Source: Castellaniella defragrans
GTDB taxonomy: Bacteria; Pseudomonadota; Gammaproteobacteria; Burkholderiales; Burkholderiaceae_B
Assembly (NCBI RefSeq): GCF_014203015.1
Contig: NZ_JACHIB010000003.1
Span: 170,680-234,679 of the forward strand
DNA length: 64,000 nt
Reading direction: 5' to 3'
A program made the translations under genes and the position numbers. Below the pieces are notes generated by a model. It saw only the letters and a list, made by a program, of their open reading frames with translations, was not told the origin of the DNA and did not search any database. Positions 8,134-14,960 of the stretch are shown in pieces; position 1 is the first letter of the stretch; each line of letters starts with the position of its first letter.

Positions 8134-9066
8134 CTACAACCCCAAGGCCGCCTGCAGCAGGACGACCCGGGGATTCACCGGCCCCGACCTGAAAATCAGC
8201 GCCACCGCGCTGGCGGGCGGCGCGGGTGCGACCCGGATCTGCCTGACCGTGCCCGCCGGCACGATGCCGTGGCGCAACAGCGCCACGTCCGGCACGATTC
8301 CGATGCCCAGGCCCGCGGCCACCAGCTGGATGCTGGTGGTCGGGCTCGTCGCTTCGATGATGGGCACGGGGACGGGTACCCCCGCATGGGTGAAGCATTC
8401 CTCGATCAGCTTGCGGCCCATGGACCCCTCGACCGGCATCACCCAGGGCTCGCGCACCAGATCGATCCAATCGACGCGCCGTGCGCGCAGCAAAGGATGC
8501 GCACGGGCGGCGACGACGGCGAACGGCACCTCGAACAGCTTGACGTACTGGAAGGCGCCCGCGTCGGATTCCAGCAGCTGCAGCGGAAAAGTGGTGATCA
8601 GCGCGTCGAGCTCGCCCCGCTGCAGGGCCCCGATCAGCGCGGGCACGCGCTCTTCCAGCAGGTGCACGCGCAAGGGGGCGTCCTGCCGGACCAGCCGCTG
8701 GATCACGTCGGGCAGGTAGGTCTGCGCCACGAACGGGGGCGCGCCGATGCGGATCTTGATGGCGCAGCGGTCGGCGGCGCGGGCTTCGGAATGGAGGTGG
8801 GCCAGTTCCGTCAGCAGCAGCGTGGCGCCCCGCAGCACCACGGCTCCCTGCGCCGTGGGCGTGAGGCCGCGCGTCGTGCGCGAGAACAATGCGAAGCCGA
8901 AGGCGCTTTCGATTTCCGCCAGCGCCTTGCTGAGCGCCGGCTGGGTGAGATTGAGCGACTCGGCCGCCGCCCGCAGGCTGCCCCGGGCCTGTACTTCCGT
9001 CAGCAGGTTCAGGTGGCGAAAGCGCAGCCTGGCGACCAGGCGGTCGGATTCGGACGGCTTGTCCAT
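8134..9066 (-). CDS. LysR-family regulator of the adjacent TTT operon
   Basis: This is a 310-residue LysR-type activator/repressor. Its N-terminal winged helix-turn-helix (about residues 12-70) includes GSLRAAAESLNLTQPALSKAL, and the C-terminal periplasmic-binding-like effector domain has the GLGIGIVPD segment. ATG at 9066 gives the normal length; a start 19 codons upstream would place the leader over the divergent promoter. It is transcribed away from the Bug/TctAB operon, the standard arrangement for a regulator responding to the substrate or an intermediate of the neighbouring pathway. Confidence 0.92.
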   Translation of the reverse strand: MDKPSESDRLVARLRFRHLNLLTEVQARGSLRAAAESLNLTQPALSKALAEIESAFGFALFSRTTRGLTPTAQGAVVLRGATLLLTELAHLHSEARAADRCAIKIRIGAPPFVAQTYLPDVIQRLVRQDAPLRVHLLEERVPALIGALQRGELDALITTFPLQLLESDAGAFQYVKLFEVPFAVVAARAHPLLRARRVDWIDLVREPWVMPVEGSMGRKLIEECFTHAGVPVPVPIIEATSPTTSIQLVAAGLGIGIVPDVALLRHGIVPAGTVRQIRVAPAPPASAVALIFRSGPVNPRVVLLQAALGL

Positions 9067-9173
9067 CGCTGGGTATGAAAAAGTGTTATCGCAATATAAA
9101 AATATATCACTTTTTATATGCACCAGGATTCACTATCCTGCAGGCATGACAAGGACAAGATCAAGGAGACACC
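9067..9173. promoter_or_regulatory. Divergent LysR/Bug promoter region with inverted repeat
   Basis: This is the only AT-rich DNA around the operon. It contains an inverted repeat with 8-bp arms AAAAAGTG (9078-9085) and CACTTTTT (9108-9115) separated by 22 bp, and a smaller AGGAT-N5-ATCCT palindrome at 9125-9139. Long spaced dyads of this kind fit a LysR tetramer site. Promoters for both directions must lie here; I cannot assign unique -10/-35 boxes. Confidence 0.5.
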
Positions 9174-10151
9174 ATGCACCGTCGCACCTTCTGTCTGGGC
9201 GCCCTGGGCGCCGGCCTGGCGTCCGGTTCCTTCGCGCGCGCCGCTGAAACCTATCCCGCGCGGCCCGTCCGCGTCGTCGTGCCCTATGCCGCCGGCGGCG
9301 GGCCGGACATCATGATGCGCCAGTTCGGCCCCACGCTCGGCGAAAGAATGGGCCAGCCCATCGTGGTCGAGAACAAGGTCGGCGCCGGCGGCGTGCTGGC
9401 CGCCCAGTCCGTCGCCCAGGCCGCTCCCGACGGCTATACCGTCCTGCTGGGCTCCAATTCGCACCTGATCCAGAAGATCCTGCAGCCCGCCCTGGCGTTC
9501 GATCCGGTCCGCGATTTCGTGCCGGTGACCCTCATCGCGGCGTCTCCCACGGTCCTGGTCGTGTCCGCCAAGTCGCCGTACCGCAGCGTGCAGGATCTGG
9601 CCGACGCCTTGCGGGCGCACCCGGGCAAGATGAATTACGCCTCGGGCGGCGTCGGTTCGGGGGCGCACCTGGGCGGCGCGACCTTCGTGTCGCTGCTGAA
9701 GGCCGACGCGGTGCACGTGCCTTTCAAGGGATCCGTGGAAATCCCGGTGTCGCTCGTGCGGGGCGACACGGATTTCGCCTTTGCCATCGCGGGGACCGCC
9801 ATTCCGCAGGTGCGGGGCGGCCAGCTGCGCGCCCTGGCCGTCACCGGCGCCGCCCCCCTGGCGGAACTGCCGGGCGTCCCGCCGCTGCACGACGTCCTGC
9901 ACAGCGACCTGGCGATCCAGGAATTCTGGTTCGCCTTCTGGCTGCCCCGCAATCCGTCCCCGGACGTCGTCGGCACGCTCTATCGCGCCACCACGGCCGC
10001 GCTGCGGGACCCGGCCGTGGGGCCGATGTTCGAGGCCGCGGGCAACCGCGTGGTCCGGAGCGACGATCCGCAGGCCGCGGCCGAATTCGTGCGCAGCGAA
10101 TATCGGAAGTGGGCCGACATCATCAAGCTGGCCGGCGTCACCGCCGGCTGA
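9174..10151 (+). CDS. Bug-family tripartite tricarboxylate transporter receptor
   Basis: A 325-residue periplasmic binding protein of the Bug/TctC family, which presents carboxylates to the TctAB membrane complex. It has an N-terminal signal (MHRRTFCLGALGAGLASGS, cleavage likely after ARA), then YPARPVRVVVPYAAGG, the family beta-strand/loop that hydrogen-bonds ligand carboxylates, then VVENKVGAGG and the GVGSGAHLG region. AAGGAGA stands 7 bp before the ATG. It leads an operon with a CoA-transferase, an SDR, a MaoC hydratase and TctB/TctA. The ligand is unknown. Confidence 0.93.
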   Translation: MHRRTFCLGALGAGLASGSFARAAETYPARPVRVVVPYAAGGGPDIMMRQFGPTLGERMGQPIVVENKVGAGGVLAAQSVAQAAPDGYTVLLGSNSHLIQKILQPALAFDPVRDFVPVTLIAASPTVLVVSAKSPYRSVQDLADALRAHPGKMNYASGGVGSGAHLGGATFVSLLKADAVHVPFKGSVEIPVSLVRGDTDFAFAIAGTAIPQVRGGQLRALAVTGAAPLAELPGVPPLHDVLHSDLAIQEFWFAFWLPRNPSPDVVGTLYRATTAALRDPAVGPMFEAAGNRVVRSDDPQAAAEFVRSEYRKWADIIKLAGVTAG

Positions 10152-10164
10152 AACGGGAGCATTC

Positions 10165-11421
10165 ATGGCAAAGCCCCTCGAAGGCGTGCGCGTGCTGGAT
10201 CTGTCGCACGTGATCGCCGGCCCCCTGGCCTCGTTCTACCTGGCGCAGCTGGGCGCCGAAGTCATCAAGGTGGAACCGCCCCTCGCCGGCGAGGTCCTGC
10301 GATCCATGAGGGACGGCGCGGACACCGATACGCCCACCGGCTTCGCCGCCATCAATGCCGGCAAGCAATCGCTGGCGCTGGACATCAGGACGCGGGAGGG
10401 GGCGGAACTGCTGCGCGGCCTGGCCGCCGACGCCGATGTCTTCATCGAGAATTTCCGCCCGGGCGTGGTCTCCCGGTACGGGCTGGACCATGCGTCGATC
10501 CGGGCGGTCAGGCCGGACATCGTCTATTGCTCCATTTCGGGTTTCGGGCAGCGGGGAGACTGGTCGCAGCGCGGCGCCTACGACCACGTGGTGCAGGCCC
10601 TGACCGGCATGATGATGATGTCGGGGGAAGGCGACGACGCGCCGCCGATCAAGGTCGGCTTTCCCGTCGTGGACGTGGCGGTCGGCATGCTCGCCGCGCT
10701 GGCCATCGTGTCCTCGCTGCACCGCCGCTCGCGCGAGGGCGCCGGCCAGTATATCGATGCGTCCATGGTCCAGGCGTCCCTGATGCTGATGTATCCGAAT
10801 GCCTGCGCCTGCCTGAGCGACGGAACGCCGACCCGGCGCGTGGGCAACCGCGGCTATACCGGCAGTCCGGCCGCGGACACCTACCGGTGCGCGGACGGCT
10901 GGCTGGCCGTCGCGGCCAATACGCCGGCGCAGTTCCGCAGGCTGGCCGGCGTCCTGGGGATCGAGGCCCTGTGCGACGATGCGCGCGCCCTCGACCTCGC
11001 CGCCTTCAATGCCCCCAACGGCTTCGTCGTGCCGAACGATCGCGGATACGTTGCGGACCGGCTGCGCCAGGCCTTCGCGGCCCACAGCGCCATGCGGCTG
11101 GAGGCGCAGCTGGCCCAGGCCGGGGTGCCCGCCGCCCGGGTGCGCAAACTGGAAGAATTCCTGCACGAGGCCGATGCTTCCGGCTGCGTGAGCCTGCCCG
11201 ACCATCGCTTCCGCCAGGGCGGGCGCGAGGTCCGCACCCACGGGATCGGTTTCGTCTTCGATCAGGATGGCGGGCCCACGGCGGCGGGCGCGCCGTCGCT
11301 GGGGCAGGGCGGCAAGGCGGTGCTGCTGCGGGCGGGCCTGGACGGACGCCGCATCGCGGAACTCGAACGCGCCGGCATCCTCCGGACCGCCGCCGAGGCG
11401 CCCGAGCCCCTGGCCTCCTGA
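10165..11421 (+). CDS. CaiB/BaiF (family III) CoA-transferase
   Basis: The 418-residue protein belongs to the family III CoA-transferases, which move CoA between carboxylic acids through an aspartyl-CoA anhydride. It opens with LEGVRVLDLSHVIAGPLAS and AQLGAEVIKVEPP, then INAGKQSLALDI and NFRPGVVSRYGLD. The likely catalytic aspartate is in GQYIDASM. The start at 10165 has GGGAG upstream and follows the receptor gene by 13 bp. Within this operon it probably activates the acid imported by the TTT transporter. Confidence 0.93.
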   Translation: MAKPLEGVRVLDLSHVIAGPLASFYLAQLGAEVIKVEPPLAGEVLRSMRDGADTDTPTGFAAINAGKQSLALDIRTREGAELLRGLAADADVFIENFRPGVVSRYGLDHASIRAVRPDIVYCSISGFGQRGDWSQRGAYDHVVQALTGMMMMSGEGDDAPPIKVGFPVVDVAVGMLAALAIVSSLHRRSREGAGQYIDASMVQASLMLMYPNACACLSDGTPTRRVGNRGYTGSPAADTYRCADGWLAVAANTPAQFRRLAGVLGIEALCDDARALDLAAFNAPNGFVVPNDRGYVADRLRQAFAAHSAMRLEAQLAQAGVPAARVRKLEEFLHEADASGCVSLPDHRFRQGGREVRTHGIGFVFDQDGGPTAAGAPSLGQGGKAVLLRAGLDGRRIAELERAGILRTAAEAPEPLAS

Positions 11422-11445
11422 TCCTTTCGACCCGACGGAGATCCC

Positions 11446-12396
11446 ATGACACCACTTCTGCAAGACCGGGTCGCCCTCGTGACGGGCGCCGGCCGCGGCC
11501 TGGGCCGCGCGCATGCGCTCGAACTGGCGCGCCACGGCGCCCGCGTGCTGGTCAACGACCTCGGCGCCGAGACGCCCGGCTCGGCGGCGCAGGCCGTCGT
11601 GGAGGACATCCGCCAGGCCGGCGGGCAGGCCCTGGCGCATGGCGCCGACGTGACCGATCCGCGGCAGGTGCGGACGATGGTGCAGGCGGCCATCGCCCAG
11701 TGGGGCCGCATCGACATCCTGGTGAACAATGCCGGCATCCTGCGCGACAGGAGTTTCGCCAAGATGAGCCTCGACGATTTCCGGCTCGTCCTGGAGGTGC
11801 ACCTGATGGGTTCGGTGCATTGCACCCATGCGGTCTGGGACATCATGCGCGCCCAGCATCACGGGCGCATCGTGATGACCACTTCCTCGTCCGGTCTCTA
11901 CGGGAATTTCGGCCAGGCCAATTACGGTGCCGCCAAGATGGCGCTGGTCGGCCTGATGCAGACCCTGGCGCTGGAGGGCGAGCGCTACGGCATCCGGGTC
12001 AACTGCCTGGCGCCGACGGCGGCCACGGCGATGACGGAGGGGCTGCTCGAACCGCAGGCGCTGGATCTGCTGGCGCCCGAATGGGTGAGCCCCGCGCTGG
12101 TCGCCCTGGCGGCGGACGAGGCGCCGACCCGGACCATCCTGCTGGCGGGTGCGGGCTGCTTCGAGCAGGCGCACATCACCATGACCCGGGGCATCTGCCT
12201 GGACGGCGCCGAGCTGTCCGCGAACGCCCTGATCGAACGCCTGGACGAGGTGGCCGACCGCCGCGCCGACAGCGTCCCGGCCACCGGCTTCGAGCAGCTG
12301 CGCCATGAAATTGCCAAGGCCCAGGCCCGCCGACAGCCATGCGCCGCGCATGCGTCCGACGAAGGGCGGGCACCCGACGAAGGGCGGACGCCATGA
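11446..12396 (+). CDS. SDR dehydrogenase, 3-hydroxyacyl-CoA dehydrogenase-like
   Basis: A 316-residue short-chain dehydrogenase with TGAGRGLGRAHALELA for NAD(P) binding, NNAGILRD, a TTSSSGLYG serine region and the YGAAK catalytic pair. The NDLG motif after the second strand and the length resemble the dehydrogenase part of multifunctional enzyme type 2, which suggests a (3R)-hydroxyacyl-CoA substrate. The last 25 residues form a hydrophilic tail containing a duplicated DEGR unit. It overlaps the next gene by ATGA. Together with the MaoC hydratase it could oxidise the CoA thioester. Confidence 0.88.
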   Translation: MTPLLQDRVALVTGAGRGLGRAHALELARHGARVLVNDLGAETPGSAAQAVVEDIRQAGGQALAHGADVTDPRQVRTMVQAAIAQWGRIDILVNNAGILRDRSFAKMSLDDFRLVLEVHLMGSVHCTHAVWDIMRAQHHGRIVMTTSSSGLYGNFGQANYGAAKMALVGLMQTLALEGERYGIRVNCLAPTAATAMTEGLLEPQALDLLAPEWVSPALVALAADEAPTRTILLAGAGCFEQAHITMTRGICLDGAELSANALIERLDEVADRRADSVPATGFEQLRHEIAKAQARRQPCAAHASDEGRAPDEGRTP

Positions 12397-12902
12397 CGAA
12401 CCCCCGTGGGCAGCCGGCGGCGGCCCTCCGGGCATTCGATTCCGTCCGGTCGCTGCGCGATTTCGTGGGGCGGCCGGCCATCCGGTCGGCCTCGGTGGTG
12501 ATCGGCCAGGACCTCATCGACCGGTTCGCGTGCGTCACGCGCGACCGCCAGTGGATCCACGTGGATCCCGTGCGGGCGGCGGCGGAGTCGCCGTACGGCG
12601 GCACCATCGCGCACGGTTTTCTCCTGCTGTCGCTGCTGAGCTGCTGGCAGTCGAGCTGCATCGCTTTTCCCGGCGCGGCCGTGGTGCTGAACTACGGTTT
12701 CGACCGCGTCCGCTTCACGGCGCCCGTCCGCTCGGGTGCGCGGGTGTCGGCCTGCTTCGCGCTGGACCAGGTGGCCGAGCCCCGGCCCGGGGAGGCCCGC
12801 TGCGCGTGGGCCGTCACGGTGCGGGCCGAGGAGTCTCCCCGGCCGGCGGTGCATGCCGACTGGCGGATCGTGGTCCGGTACGAGGAGGCCGGGTCGGGCT
12901 GA
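12393..12902 (+). CDS. MaoC-like (R)-specific enoyl-CoA hydratase
   Basis: A 169-residue single hot-dog domain. The hydratase-2 motif is visible as DRQWIHVDPVRAA, followed by YGGTIAHGFLLLSLL, with the Asp/His pair expected for water addition to enoyl-CoA. The ATG at 12393 overlaps the SDR stop and has GGGCGGA upstream; earlier in-frame starts lie inside the SDR tail. Pairing with an MFE-2-type SDR in one operon supports a beta-oxidation-like step on the imported acid after CoA transfer. Confidence 0.88.
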   Translation: MTNPRGQPAAALRAFDSVRSLRDFVGRPAIRSASVVIGQDLIDRFACVTRDRQWIHVDPVRAAAESPYGGTIAHGFLLLSLLSCWQSSCIAFPGAAVVLNYGFDRVRFTAPVRSGARVSACFALDQVAEPRPGEARCAWAVTVRAEESPRPAVHADWRIVVRYEEAGSG

Positions 12903-12942
12903 ACCGCTGCGCACGGCCCATCAATAAGAGGAGACGGAGACC

Positions 12943-13404
12943 ATGAAAATACGGTCTGAACAGGATTTCTGGTCGGGATTGATGTTCCTGGCCGCCGGCG
13001 CCTTCTTCGCCTGGCGCGCGACGGGCTATGCCCGCGGGACGGCCGCCCACATGGGGCCGGGATATTTCCCGTTCTGGCTGGGCATCCTCCTGGCGGTCCT
13101 GGGCGCGGGCATTGCGCTGGCCGCCCTGTCGCCGCGCGCCGCCGGGAGCCGGATCGAGCGGTTCGACTGGCGCGTCGCCGGCTGGATCGTCGGCACCGTT
13201 GTCCTGTACGGCGCGGCGCTCGAACCCCTGGGCGTGTATGTGTCCATCTTTCTGCTGGTCGTCCTCGGCAGCCTGGCGGGCCGCGATTTCGACTGGAGGG
13301 TCGCGGCCGGCAACGGCGCGTTCCTGGCCGTGTTCGCGTATCTCGCCTTCATCAAGGGGCTGGGGCTGGTTTTCCCCCTGTGGCCCTTCGGCCTGGGCCG
13401 TTGA
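12943..13404 (+). CDS. TTT transporter small membrane subunit TctB
   Basis: This 153-residue membrane protein with four hydrophobic segments matches TctB. It includes MGPGYFPFWLGILLAVLGAG, the glycine/proline-rich sequence after helix 1 that is typical of the family. AGGAGAC precedes the ATG by about 9 bp. It pairs with TctA, 10 bp downstream, and the Bug receptor at 9174; the whole forms a secondary active carboxylate importer of the inner membrane. Confidence 0.92.
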   Translation: MKIRSEQDFWSGLMFLAAGAFFAWRATGYARGTAAHMGPGYFPFWLGILLAVLGAGIALAALSPRAAGSRIERFDWRVAGWIVGTVVLYGAALEPLGVYVSIFLLVVLGSLAGRDFDWRVAAGNGAFLAVFAYLAFIKGLGLVFPLWPFGLGR

Positions 13405-13413
13405 GGAACCGCG

Positions 13414-14919
13414 ATGGAACTGTTCGACCACCTGATGCTCGGCCTGTCGGTCGCCTTCACGCCCGAGAACCTGATGTACGCCTTCCTCGGTTGCCTGCTG
13501 GGCACGCTGATCGGCGTGCTGCCCGGCATCGGGCCGGTGCCCACCATCGCCATGCTGCTGCCGGTCACCTACGTGCTGCCGCCCACCGCGGGGCTCATCA
13601 TGCTCGCCGGCATCTACTACGGCGCGCAGTACGGCGGCTCGACCACCGCGGTGCTGGTGGCCCTGCCCGGGGAGACCTCTGCGGTCGTCACGGTGCTGGA
13701 CGGGCACCAGATGGCCCGCAACGGGCGCGCCGGCGCCGCCCTGGCCCTCGCGGCGCTGGGCTCCTTCTTCGCCGGCTGCGTCGCCACGGTCCTGCTGGCG
13801 GCCTTCGCGCCGCCGCTGGCGGCGATCGCCTTCGAGTTCGGGCCCGCGGAATATTTTTCCCTGATGGTGCTGGGGCTGGTAGGGGCCGTGGTGCTCGCCT
13901 CCGGCTCCCTGCCCAAGGCCATCGCCATGGTCGTGCTGGGCCTGCTGCTGGGGATGGTCGGGTCCGACGTCAATTCCGGGGTGATCCGCTACGACTTCGG
14001 GCTGCCGGAACTGCAGGACGGCATCGATTTCGCCATCGTCGCCATGGGGGTGTTCGGCTTCGCCGAGATCATGACGAACCTGGAGCAGCGGGAAAACCGC
14101 ATCGACATGATCGACAAGGTCGGCAGCCTGTATCCCAGCCGGCAGGAATTCAAGGAAGCCTGGCCGGCCGCGATCCGCGGCACGCTGCTGGGCTCCGCGC
14201 TGGGCATCCTGCCGGGCGGCGGCGCCGTGCTGTCCTCCTTCGCCTCCTACTCGCTCGAAAAGAAAATGTCCGCGCAGCCGGAAAGGTTCGGCAAGGGCCA
14301 TCCGGCGGGCGTGGCGGGCCCGGAATCGGCCAACAACGCGGCCGCCCAGACCTCGTTCATCCCCTTGCTGACGCTCGGCATCCCGGGCAATGCGGTCATG
14401 GCGCTGATGATCGGCGCCATGACCATCCACAACATCTCGCCCGGCCCGCAGGTGATGAGCAACCACCCGCAGCTGTTCTGGGCCCTGATCGTCTCGATGT
14501 GGATCGGCAACCTGATGCTGCTGGTGCTCAATCTGCCGCTGATCGGGCTCTGGATCAAGCTGCTGAAAGTCCCTTACCGCATCCTTTTTCCCGCCATCCT
14601 GGTGTTCTGCGTCATCGGGGTGTATTCGCTCAACGGCAACGTCTTCGACATCTACCTGACGGCGTTCTTCGGCCTGGTCGGCTACGTGTGGTCCAAGCTG
14701 CGCTGCGAGGGTGCGCCCCTGCTGCTCGGGCTCGTGCTCGGCCCCATGATGGAGGAGAACTTCCGGCGCGCCCTGCTGCTGTCGCGCGGGGATTACACGA
14801 CGTTCGTCAGCCGGCCCCTGACCGCCTCGCTGCTGGCCGCGGCGGTCCTGCTGGTGGTCCTCGTCGCGCTGCCGTCCATACGGAAACAGCGCGCGACGGC
14901 CTTCGTCGAAGAGGACTGA
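13414..14919 (+). CDS. TTT transporter large membrane subunit TctA
   Basis: A 501-residue integral membrane permease with about 10-12 helices. The family signatures GVLPGIGPVPTIAMLLPVTY, YYGAQYGGSTTAVL and PGGGAVLSSFASYSLEKK are present; the last begins the second repeat of the fold. EIMTNLEQRE occupies the central cytoplasmic loop. As the last gene of the operon it probably uses the proton or sodium gradient to import the ligand held by the Bug protein. A GC-rich hairpin with four T follows. Confidence 0.94.
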   Translation: MELFDHLMLGLSVAFTPENLMYAFLGCLLGTLIGVLPGIGPVPTIAMLLPVTYVLPPTAGLIMLAGIYYGAQYGGSTTAVLVALPGETSAVVTVLDGHQMARNGRAGAALALAALGSFFAGCVATVLLAAFAPPLAAIAFEFGPAEYFSLMVLGLVGAVVLASGSLPKAIAMVVLGLLLGMVGSDVNSGVIRYDFGLPELQDGIDFAIVAMGVFGFAEIMTNLEQRENRIDMIDKVGSLYPSRQEFKEAWPAAIRGTLLGSALGILPGGGAVLSSFASYSLEKKMSAQPERFGKGHPAGVAGPESANNAAAQTSFIPLLTLGIPGNAVMALMIGAMTIHNISPGPQVMSNHPQLFWALIVSMWIGNLMLLVLNLPLIGLWIKLLKVPYRILFPAILVFCVIGVYSLNGNVFDIYLTAFFGLVGYVWSKLRCEGAPLLLGLVLGPMMEENFRRALLLSRGDYTTFVSRPLTASLLAAAVLLVVLVALPSIRKQRATAFVEED

Positions 14920-14938
14920 GTTCCTGACGGGCCAGGGC

Positions 14939-14960
14939 GCCCGCCCGCCGCGGGCCTTTT
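14939..14960 (+). terminator. Possible intrinsic terminator after tctA
   Basis: GCCCGC (14939-14944) pairs with GCGGGC (14950-14955) across a 5-nt loop, and TTTT follows at 14957-14960. The stem is short, so efficiency is uncertain. It fits the 40-bp gap between tctA and the convergent ATPase gene. Confidence 0.4.
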
